Positions 8,989 to 18,717 of a stretch of DNA of 64,000 nt are shown here, one piece after another. Made by a program: the position numbers and the translations under genes. Under the pieces are notes generated by a model. It was not told the origin of the DNA. It searched no databases and worked only from the letters and a program-made list of their open reading frames with translations. Where the stretch lies: NCBI RefSeq assembly GCF_932526225.1, contig NC_064035.1:14140566-14204565 (forward strand). The letters run 5' to 3'. The number at the start of each line of letters is the position of its first letter. The stretch's first letter is position 1. Source of the DNA: Nematostella vectensis (Eukaryota; Cnidaria; Anthozoa; Actiniaria; Edwardsiidae).

Positions 8989-11545
8989 CTCTAAAAGGAC
9001 ATGATGAGCTTTTTTAAGGAAATCATTGTCTGATTCATAGCCCTCTGCCAGCTGAGTAGGCAAGTCTTGGCCATGGCCAATCTACAAATAACAACAAAAC
9101 GACGACACAAATAAAATACTTGTATCATAATTCTGCTAGGTTTAATTTGCCATGCAAGGCTGGATTTTAAAACGATTGGTTGTCAAAGTTTGCAACCTTG
9201 TCTATATTATTTACAAGAGGAGACAGGAAGAATTTGGATTGGGCAGCAGTAGAGGTTAGTAAAGATAATTTGTGCACCTTCTAAAAACTGTTTTATTATA
9301 TTTGAAATAAGAATATTTATTTCAACAAGACTATTGACGACAAGCTTAGGTTCGCTCATACAACCTCTGTAATCGACTTTATACTGTACATTCTGGGCTA
9401 CATGTGTTGCCAGCTTTCAAAAACCCTGCACCTCGGTTACAGGTTTCCGAGGATGAAGAGTCAAATACTCACTTGTTGTGCAGCCTGAACCAGTGCCTCC
9501 CACTCCAACTTTGGAATCATACGGCTGATAAACTCTGGGTTGAAATCTACTTCACAGACTTGAACATCTTGTGCCTTAAAACATTAGAGTTAAATAACAA
9601 CAAATGTTTGGATAGTAGAGATGCACGAGAAGTGCGTTATCCAACATTAGCACTGATATTTGATATTGAGATTAGGATATTATCATTGTTTTCCTCTAAT
9701 TACATGCTATTAGATAGTGGTTAGACCTCTTTTCTCTCCTCTCCTCTTCCCTCGATATTGTGATATTTTCAGAGATAATCTTATAATAATTTACTAGATG
9801 TCTATTTAGATACCCCCTTCCATCTGATGGACTCTCGATATAGTGATACTATTGAAGATTATATTATTAGAAATTACTAGATGTCTATGTAGAAACCATC
9901 CTTCTGACCTGAGTATCAGGCCCTCCTATGTTCCTATCGCGCCGTCGAGAAACAAGATAAAGGCCTGATACAAGTACTGTTCAAATCGCATGTTCTCATG
10001 CCGGATTCCAGCATGGCTCCAGATTGGTAAAAAAAAAAAACGAAGGCCACTCGAATGGGACGCGCTGATTGGTTCAGCTATATATAGTACCCTGTCCCGC
10101 CGACTGCTCGTTCTCAGAGTAATGGCGGACTCCAAAAGGGCTTTTGACCTTGTGTTAGCAGAATCAGAAAAATCGTTTTCTATAACATTTAAAAAATATA
10201 TTTTTTCCTCTCTTCATTTTCTTTGGAACAATTCCACCTGATACTTAGGTTAGATGTTCAAATGTTTGCCCAGGCCGTTCATTGCGTGTGTTTATTTCTC
10301 ATTGGTATCGTTTTTTAAAGGGAAGATCTACTAGTTATATCAAAGGCGCTGGATGTCATAGAAGCTGCTTAATACTATGGACATCATTAGTAGTAGCTAT
10401 AAAATTTTTAGACAGACCAGGCACCAAATATTTGAGAAATTTGTCTGTGAGAGCAGGAAGAATGCTTGGGATTGTTTGCGGCACTTCCCGCGAGTTATTG
10501 ATCTTGTGAGCTTATCAAATAATGGCATTTGTGTTCAAGCAGCGGCTTGTCTATTTAGATAAAAAAGCCTGTAGTAAATTGGTGATGTGAATATCCTGTT
10601 GTAAGTTAGTGATGTGTGGATCTGCAGTCATATACTTAAATCGTAAATCTCTGTAAATCTTTGTATTTCAAATCATTTAGCAAACCGGGGTTCGTCCCTA
10701 CTAAAATTATTACCCTTGCATATAACACCAATGTAGTTTTGTTTTACATAAATGCTGTTTATAATTTGATTTGGGCATTTGATTGTGGCACCATGCCAGT
10801 CATTGGAAAATTTACAGCCGACGTATTTTGACAGTGGCCTGAAAAGGGGTGGCAGGCGTTGCTTCTAGTATTTGTGTCAGGCGTACTTTTATTTTTCCTC
10901 TATGACTTTTGAAAAATAAAATCACCTGATACTCAGGCTACCCTCCTTCCCTCTCTGCTGGACCCCTCAATATTGTGATATTATCAGAGATTATCTTATT
11001 AGAATCTACTAGATATCTTTAAAGATTCCTTTGCCCTCTCTGCTGGAACCCTCAATATTATCGCATATTCTACTACAAAATCTACTGTGACTGTCATGTT
11101 TGTAGAACGAGTCTAATGTGAGTCGTGAGATACAATAATCAAGGTTCAACACAGCAGTTCTAAAGTTATAGTATCTGATATATATCAGTAATTAGATGGA
11201 CATTCTATGTGTAAATCTTGTGATATTATCTGATATTATCAAGTCATGAGATGCAATAATCTAGGTTCAACATGCAGTTCTAAGGGTATAAAATCTGATA
11301 AATATCAGAAATTAGATTTGATACTAGAACCCTGTGAAAAAAACATCTGATTCATATCCGATTTTAGATGAGTGATAAATAGTGCCAGAAAAGTTCAATA
11401 CTTACTTATAACTTAAACTAAAAATGCACGTGGATCATCTAATGACAACCCCAAAAAAACATCATTGTACCTCTATCGCAAGTGGAAATCCATTTTTGAC
11501 GCCCTTTACGTGCGACTTTAGCATGTTATGAGTAAGAAGACGCAT
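8989..11545 (-). CDS. TRMT112: TRMT112 methyltransferase activator (partial model)
   Basis: Three coding exons on the minus strand, 11471-11545, 9473-9574 and 8989-9081, are joined in phase 0 by GT-AG introns and give 90 residues. Exon 1 reads MRLLTHNMLKSHVKGV, exon 2 contains FNPEFISRMIPKLEWEALVQ and exon 3 contains EGYESDNDF and ends HHVLLE, a clear match to TRMT112/Trm112. That small zinc-binding protein activates several tRNA, rRNA and protein methyltransferases (TRMT11, ALKBH8, BUD23/WBSCR22, HEMK2). The usual length is about 125 residues. The final part, with the CPESGR and GIPNMLL motifs, was not found downstream, so the model lacks about 30 residues. Intron 1 (about 1.9 kb) holds an inserted element. 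The gene shares its 5' region head-to-head with the CXC-motif gene. Confidence 0.85.
9735..9905. repeat. Degenerate AT-rich tandem repeat, left part
   Basis: Two or more diverged units of about 85 bp contain CTCGATAT-GTGATA, GAGATTAT-type segments and ACTAGATGTCTAT. Related units continue at 10945-11340 on the other side of the inserted element, so the element landed inside this array. Confidence 0.6.
9908..10937. mobile_element. Putative TIR element inside TRMT112 intron 1
   Basis: CCTGAGTATCAGG at 9908-9920 and its complement at 10925-10937 bound about 1030 bp. Diverged inner similarity (CCTGATACAAGTACT against CCTGACACAAATACT) extends the inverted ends to about 70 bp. A third, near-identical palindrome, CCTGATACTTAGG, lies at 10237-10249. 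A 9-bp flank match (ACCATCCTT against ACCCTCCTT) is possible but sits in repeat DNA, so the duplication is uncertain. The interior contains a promoter-like segment and a short ORF at 10122-10241. Confidence 0.6.
10066..10241 (+). promoter_or_regulatory. Promoter-like segment with short ORF, carried in element
   Basis: An ATTGG (inverted CCAAT) at 10068-10072 and TATATATAG at 10079-10087 are followed by an ATG at 10122 and a 39-codon frame starting MADSKRAFDLVLAESEK. The spacing looks like a real core promoter plus first coding exon, possibly captured from a host gene. No matching gene is recognised. Confidence 0.4.
10945..11340. repeat. Degenerate AT-rich tandem repeat, right part
   Basis: Repeated phrases such as CTCTCTGCTGGA-CCCTCAATATT and ATCTGATAAATATCAG-TTAGAT occur here. 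They continue the array at 9735-9905, interrupted by the element. Confidence 0.6.
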
Positions 11546-11849
11546 TTTTTAAGATAGAAACTGGGACTATAAAAAATGCTTGATTTCCCTTCAGTTCAAA
11601 ATCGGAAATAATCAAAAATAGTAACCGCTGACCACACATTTCGTCAAGTGCCCCAGTCCCTCTCGATACCCAGCATTCCCTGAAGGACGAGAAAACTAAA
11701 AAAAAGCCAGCCAAGTGCATCATCCAGCCAAGTTCTGTCAATAAAGCCGCCTAGACGAATTTTGATTGGGTTTCTTTACTTTTGGCGGGAAAAGTGATGT
11801 GGCGTTTTGTGCACGTGGTCCCTGAGGTGTGAAAGCGCAAATCGCAAAC
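11546..11849. promoter_or_regulatory. Bidirectional promoter with E2F-type site
   Basis: Only about 300 bp separate the TRMT112 start codon (11545, minus) from the first putative exon of the CXC gene (plus). The interval holds TTTGGCGGGAAAA at 11781-11793, a textbook E2F/DP site, plus an ATTGG box near 11765 and a CACGTG E-box near 11812. No TATA box is seen. Shared, cell-cycle-linked regulation of both genes is inference. Confidence 0.6.
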
Positions 11850-12321
11850 ATGAGTGCTGGTCGCATCGTCTACACTGGTATGAGTTTGGTTGTGTTTATC
11901 TATATTTATAGAGTTTCTGCCCGACTATTAAAGCGTTAGTATTGCTTCACTAGTGCTACAAGATACCTTAGTTTAGTTTGTGATAGGTTTGAAGCCGTCA
12001 GACGAGATAAAACGTCATTTTGTTACAAACCAAAATGTGTGAACTCGCTACCCGAAATGATACTGTCCACACTTTGCTAATGATAAGGCAGCTGTTATTT
12101 TTTGTTATTAATAATAATTCTTCCCTCCCTCTCTCTCGAGTGTTAATATTTACAAAGTAAGGGCTTTATAGGAGGGGCAATTTCGAGCGTGGTGGTACAG
12201 TAGAAAGCAAAAGGATGTCGAATATCAAAAATGGAGTATGGATGGTTGTTTGGATCACTCACTCTTTCTTTTTTATGCAGCTAAATACTCCTCAAGTCTT
12301 CAAGCTTACTGTCCATTTTAA
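11850..12321 (+). other. Putative upstream ORF spanning a 5' UTR intron
   Basis: An ATG at 11850 opens nine codons (MSAGRIVYT) to a strong donor, ACTG|GTATGAG (exon end 11877). An acceptor TTTTATGCAG ends at 12280. Spliced, the frame continues and stops at 12321, giving 22 codons and ending 44 bp before the main ATG. It would act as a uORF on the CXC gene mRNA if the transcript starts upstream of 11850. Confidence 0.45.
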
Positions 12322-12365
12322 AGTAACAAGAATTCTGGACAATTTATAAGAGAAGTATAAATCTT

Positions 12366-15300
12366 ATGGAGGTAACTGGGACTCAACTTAATAGTGAGCT
12401 TAACATGCCAGCCGTGGAAAAAGATACTGTTTCTGGGTCTCAAGGCCCAGTTGTAAGCCAAGAGAAAATCAATTACTGGTCAAAGGAAACTGTTCCACCA
12501 CAAGCCCAAACATATCCAGCACACATGGAACTGCCGGTTGTTGTGTCAAGCTCCCAGAGCAGTGATCCATTGCTGGAAAAAAGTGTTACTGCTGAAGGAA
12601 AGCAGCTTGCTGAGCGAACATTACTACCTTCAGGCCAGCTTCCATCAACTCTAGCCTCGAATGCCTGGGAAGGTAAAAGAAGAACAGACAACTGGTCAAA
12701 CATTACACAAACAAAACCAATTGCAGCTCAAATGCCCAATATTAAAATGCCAGTCTCAATTGCCCCAAATACTCCAATTCAGAAAGGGTTTGTGGAGGAA
12801 AACTCTTCTCAGTTCAAACCTGTTGAGGAAGTGTTATCACAACTAAAGCACTTTCAGCAGCAAACAGTCACAAGCACCATGAGCGACACAACTTCTGTTC
12901 TTCCTCGAAATAGGCAGAGTGTATACGCTGAAGTGCCTGATAACAGAGCTAACACATCAGTTCCTCAAGCTAACCCATCACTGGTATTGACGCATCCACT
13001 CCATTCCTTGTTACCAAAGGTTACATTCCCTGTTGCAATCTCAACACAAGCCTTGCAATTAATGACTAATACTGCAGTTACGCATACATCAGTGGAAGCC
13101 TTGTCGACAGCAATAGTAGAATCGACAGCTTCAGGATGCCACACCAAACCTAGTAGTCCAGTAATATCAAAACTGCCTAGTGTCGTAGCTCCTGTGGAAT
13201 TATCATCAAGTGGAAGCACTAGCCAATCTATTCCTGATCTTCTAAAGGGAAAAGTGGATGCAAAGCTCTTTCCTCCTCGTCACTACACATTTGCTTATTT
13301 ACAGATTGGAACATGGAAGGTAAAATAATGCATCTTTATATGTAGCAAATAGTTATTTAGCCATTTAGTCCTTAATGCAAGTATTAGATCAGAAAAAAAG
13401 GCTGTGTATTTTAATGTGGCATGTTTTATAGTTGCATTTTAAGGGGTATACAGCCAAGCCAATATAGCCAAGTTTTTTTTACTGCTCCTATACTTTGCAC
13501 TCTATATGGCTTCTTTTTATCTTTTTATACTCTTTGTGATCTGGGTTTCTAGGTGGAGAAGACACAAAACAACCACACTCTTTCAGTCGCAAGACTCAAA
13601 GTAATTTTTACACAAAGGTAAAGTGTAGTGTCATATTATGTTGAATAAGCACATCCCTTAGGTAACCCTACCCCTGTAGGTGATCAAATGTGATCAAAAT
13701 CGAAACTCCCCAGCAATAGCTGCCAGAAGTTTAAGTTTTAATTAATTACAATTTTATACCTTTTACATCGAGGACATCAGATATGCAGCTGCACGTTTAC
13801 CGGGGAGAAATGACATTCCAATTATGTATTGAATTGGCCAGAAATCATTATGAAAATGGTACCATGAGAGTATTCCTTTATGAGATTATTTTAAATTTGT
13901 TTTTGTTTTATATATTTTTTACCCTTTCCTGAGATTTTGGGAATCTACACTCTATTTTGCTTGAAAAATAGTGTTGTGTTCCTTTGAGTTTACTTATGTA
14001 AAATTCTGTTGTCTTCAGATGATAGTTATTAATTTAATCTGCTCAATTTTCAGGAAGTTTGTGTATGAGTTCCAGACAAATCCTGACGACCTGAAGGGAC
14101 TGTGTGAGGGTTATAAGCAAATGGCATGCGTTGAAGTGCCTTTTTCATCTGTTGTTGGTATCAACATCAACAACTCCCACGAAGTGCTTATTGAAGTGGA
14201 CTCTGCTCCAGTCATGTACACCGGCAAGCAAGCCCTAAACTTTCGTGGACCGGGAGGAGGGAACTTACCAGCAAAATATGATCTTCCTAGAGACCTGACC
14301 AGTGGCCAGCTCCTGGTTGTACCTTACCATAGGGTAAGCTTTTGAAGGTGGCCTGGCTATTGTTACTTCTTTCCAAACTTCACCCTTCAATCACTCTCAA
14401 TTATTCTGCAATTGTTTTGGATTTAACCTAACATAACAACTCGGAATTGATAGTATTGCATTTATTAGTCAGGGGTTTATAAGGCCCAGGCGGGACTGCC
14501 AGCTATTTTCCACAGAGGGCCAGCTACGTTTTTTAAAAAAAAAGTCGATTTAAGTTTAACTTGAACTAATAAAATAACTTCCCCCTACTTATCAATCTCC
14601 GCAGCCTACTCTGAAACAATAAAACTCATGTTAGTATCGGAATTAGAGAGTAAGGATTATAGATCACACTAATAATGATCTAATGGGAGGCCTTTGAAGA
14701 TGGATGATTCTGTCTGGAAAATAGTATAGTATTAACCCCCTTATAACACACACCCAAATTTCTTAGCTCATTTTCTAAAAAAGTTAGAAATAACAAAATA
14801 AAATGAAATGAAAAAAGAGAAACCAAAGTGATATTTAAATTTCAACCCAGTCCAAATCAATTTAGATTGCCAGAGCTTAAAATCTAGTTGCTATTGGCAA
14901 CCTATGAGTGGCAATGCCAGGCCCTGCATTGTTGTGATTTCTATATGACTATGGGTTCTTTTTTATATAGGTCAAGCTGTCAACTTCAACTTTGAAAGAC
15001 AAGCTGTCTATGTTTGACCCTCGATTTGCTGCATTGATGGTCACACCTATTCAAGTGGATGAAAACAAAAGACTCACCTCACAACTCCCAGTCAGGACAC
15101 CACAGAAAAAGAGGGTGTTGAGCCCATGTCAAGAGGCCCAACCAGGTTTTTATCACTGACATTTTCGATTAAATCCAACAACTTGCCCTCTGGCTTCTAC
15201 AATTAAAACTTCAAATTTCAAATGGAATTCTGTGTGCCACTTTTTAATTGGCCAATATTCAGCAATGCAATGACTTCTGATCATTATCTCACATTTCAAG

Positions 15301-16773
15301 ATTCTTAAGCCAGAAGCCGGAAGGCTAGAAATTGGTAATTGTATGTAGCTAGAGTTCACATTGCATAAGAGAATCTCATTTTTTTGTGCTTGGCATGAAG
15401 AGTTTATTTGTTGTTATTTTAGAAAGTGCCAAGAAACCTTGCCCGCCAACGGTGAAACCTGCTGCAGCTAGCGCTGATGATGCTCATCCTTGCCATTGTG
15501 CAGCTGGTTGTCTCACAAAGAGATGCACTTGTATCAAGAATGGGCTGAAGTGTTATGGGTGTAAATGCACAAGATGTGAGAATCCATTAAATATCCTAGC
15601 AGATGCTGGTGTCGATATAAGTGCAGCTAAAAATGATGCATGTCTGATCCAGAACATCTCCAAGGTAAAATGTAAATAAAGTAAATAATAGGCACATATG
15701 ATATGATGTAGAGGATCTGACATATGACCGACTCTGTGACAGTTTGAAAAACATCATAGTATGTAAGCACTGTCACTGAAGATAACACCGGCTCCATGTA
15801 AGCGCAAGGTTTTAAGCATGCTCAGTTCGTAGTCTAGTCCCAATACCTCCTCGTCCAGTTTAGTTAATTTGTGCTTATTTTCTGCTTATGCTAACGGCGA
15901 TCCGGTTTTCATGTGACGTAAGCGTACATAGACGTAAAATTATCAAAACTTCCTGTTCTTCTTGTGCTTATGCTTGCGTTTACGTCAAGCCGGTTGTTGT
16001 GCAACATAAGACTTCACTTCCTTCTCTGCTTACGTCACTCGTGCAAACCAGCCTTTATAAGGAGCTTTCGGTTTTAGTAGTAGTTGTATTAGTAGGTGTG
16101 TTCTACTGTTCAAGCTATAAAAAAAATTGGTACAAGGTGTTAGAAGTGTAAAGTTACAGACTCAAGGAATATAAACTTTTTCCAGGTAAAAGACCTTAAG
16201 ACTGCATTGATGACCAGGAAGATTGAGTTCCCATGTTGTGGTACTAATGTGCCATTTAAAGAAGCTTGTGTCGGCACAGTCTCCTGTCCTGACTGTGAAG
16301 GGGAGTACCGCTATTCTTGGTGCTGGCACGACTTATGTGATGAAGAAAATAGACCCAGAAACCATTGTAGGATCTGCAAGTCTTGTCGTGACTACAGAGA
16401 TGATCATTGCCCTGTAAGTAAATCTTCTAGATACAAGAGATAACTCAAGAGTATGCAAGCAGATGTTTCTTATAATGGGAATGCTGTAATTTGTTATGAT
16501 ATATCTCCTGTTCTTCTCTTAAGTTTATTCAATCAAAAGTTAGTCTCATGTTCTTGATGTACGACATTGACATTTGTTTTACTTTATAGCTACCTAAGAG
16601 TTAGTTATTTATTCATTTGTTTATTTCAGAAATGCAACAAGTGCTATTTTGCTGGTCTAACTGGTTACCCATGTCCATGCGGAGAGCAGCGAAGCTTCCT
16701 AGACTGTCTTGGGGCATTCATGTTCTCACTCTCCCGTCCATGGGATGATAGTGATGATGACGATGACTACTAA
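12366..16773 (+). CDS. CXC/CRC-motif, Cys-rich nuclear-type protein, 7 exons
   Basis: Exons 12366-13319, 13553-13617, 14054-14333, 14971-15145, 15423-15664, 16186-16413 and 16630-16773 join in frame to 695 residues. Residues 1-300 are Ser/Thr/Pro/Gln-rich and probably disordered. About 305-460 form an unrecognised beta-rich region starting near FPPRHYTFAYLQIGTWK. A single cysteine motif at 515-543 (C-X-C-X3-C-X4-C-X-C-X6-C-X2-C-X-C-X2-C) resembles one half of a tesmin/LIN54 or MSL2-type CXC domain. About 580-670 hold a second Cys/His cluster (CPDCEGEYRYSWCW, then HCRICKSC, then KCNKCY) of possible RING/IBR-like zinc binding. The C-terminus is acidic (DDSDDDDDY). Exon 6 ends and exon 7 begins inside the second zinc cluster. 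LIN54 itself is unlikely because the second CRC repeat is absent. The function is not known; DNA or chromatin binding is inference. Confidence 0.85.
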
Positions 16774-18514
16774 TTGCCTGAAAATCTATAACTAAAGAAC
16801 TGGGTTGTATATGGTTAGGTGATTATTGTTGTCTTGTTTTGTCAGAATAGTCACATATTCCATTGAGCTTGGTCATAGTTGAAATTCTGTATTAACTACT
16901 CTAGTACTACTGAATCTTGATTTTTTTTTTTTATCATGCAATAACTGTTTTTATGGCCCATGTTATTTTTTTTGTACTTAGAGAGTTAGCCAATCTGGAA
17001 GTACTGGATACTTTTTGATTGATTAGAATTGTTCTTAGCCTTTAGTGTACTAGATTTTGAAAATGTTTCAATCAATCCACCTCTGATTTCCGCATCCTGG
17101 TTGGCTAGTTTTCCAAGACCTTGCTTGTGTTGGCAAGGTACCTTGTACCCTGTAAAACGGGGTTGGTTTTATTATAGTGACCTGATGAGCTATTATTATA
17201 GTGACCTGATGAGCTTACATGTATTCAAACCTGTCACAACCTTTTGGACCTGTCCCCAAGATGGGAAAAGCAGTTTTGAAATTATATTGTTCAATTCCTC
17301 AGCAGGCAAGAATATGCTTTTAATTGTATTTATTTGTTTTGTTAAATACTTGCATTGCTTCTGGTATTATATCTAAATAGAACAAATTTGACACAACAAT
17401 GATTAATATTATTTTCAAAGAATATGGTACTTATGATTATAAGTCTGATTATGAATATCAGACAAAGTTTCTTTATTCTGACATTTTATTGTCAATATAT
17501 TATTCTAAATAACTGTTTAATGGAATGTTTAACATCAAAAACACCACCTACTGTATGGCTGTCTTATATGTACTGACTTGTTGGGTCTATATTAATTTGG
17601 TGTCAGACATGATTTTACTTTTCACAGACAAAAGCAGTCCCTGGAAAACTGCAGTAAAATGCTGTCACCAAAAACTTGCAAGTGCTTATAAAACAGCTGT
17701 TACACCTGTCTGAGATAAAACAGCAAAGATGTATCCAAACCAAAGCATCTACCAGTGTATGTTGTTTGTTATATGACCATATTCAAAAGTATTATATATG
17801 GTAGAAATCCCATACTCGTTACAAAAAAAACATATTTTATTGATATTATATGAGTAAATAATTTCAAAGTTGCAGTTAATTAAAGTTATATTTTTCTAAC
17901 ATTGGCTTGTGTTTGTGTTTCTTTAGCAGTTCCCTTTTCCCTAAACATAACTGATTTCTTATAAAACAACTAACTACGATACACTAACCATTATTCAAGA
18001 CTTGTTACTCAACAGTATAAATCTAACTGGCCATCTTAAAGTACCCTTGGATCTAGACAAAATTACTATTATATCTTATCCAAACTAACCGGAGACTCGC
18101 GTAGAAAGACAGTGAAACTGTCTTGTTTTATAGAGTACACGTCTGAGAACAATTCAATATTGCATATTAAAGCGTAATATGAAATACTATATAATTCAAA
18201 CAAATATATCTATTGTCGCTCCCTTCCTTTTGCAAAGCGCTTGTGGGAGCTCGCGTCCTGAATTTTGGAAGTGCATTTCCAATATGTGCCCTTGAAAATT
18301 CACCGCAATGCTGTAACAGATAAAAGAAAAGTAAAAGTTAGTATCTGAAAATACTAATGGCTATATCAAAATTTGAATAAGAGCTATAAAACTTAATATT
18401 GGAGTACCAGCATTTTTAACATATTTATATCACTATAAAATATTAAAGTAGTGAGATGTGAAAGTAAAGGGACCGTCTATTTGATAAACATTTGGCTGGT
18501 GGAGGGTGTATAAC
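16774..18514. other. Convergent intergenic region / 3' UTRs
   Basis: This lies between the stop of the CXC gene (+) and the poly(A) signal of the myosin gene (-). It is AT-rich, with a 27-bp tandem pair at about 17165-17217 (ATTATAGTGACCTGATGAGC). No further gene is seen. Several weak open frames (17029-17376, 17525-17713) have no motifs. Confidence 0.6.
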
Positions 18515-18520
18515 TTTATT
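18515..18520 (-). terminator. Poly(A) signal of the myosin gene
   Basis: TTTATT on the plus strand reads AATAAA on the minus strand. It lies about 200 bp after the myosin stop codon at 18718-18720 and is the first canonical signal in that direction. Confidence 0.6.
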
Positions 18521-18717
18521 TCTCGACCAACTGGCTTGCCCATTTTACTCTCGAGGGACTAAACCCCTTTCTGTCAGGGCAAATCAGACTTCACATCTCA
18601 ATTTCTATAGAATGAGCCATTAAATACAATGGAAACCCAAATAAGTTTGAATGTGGCACTGAAATCTGTAGTCAACTCTACACTTTCCCTGAATAGAGGG
18701 GTTGGGTTCTATTTCCC

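Noticed and set aside
12366-16773. Naming the CXC gene LIN54 or tesmin
   Set aside because: Only one CXC motif is present, the spacing differs, and the flanking domains do not match.
17170-17240. Hammerhead ribozyme core (CTGATGAG)
   Set aside because: The second conserved core GAAAC is not present at a suitable distance (CAAAC instead) and no flanking helices form. The motif is part of a simple 27-bp duplication.
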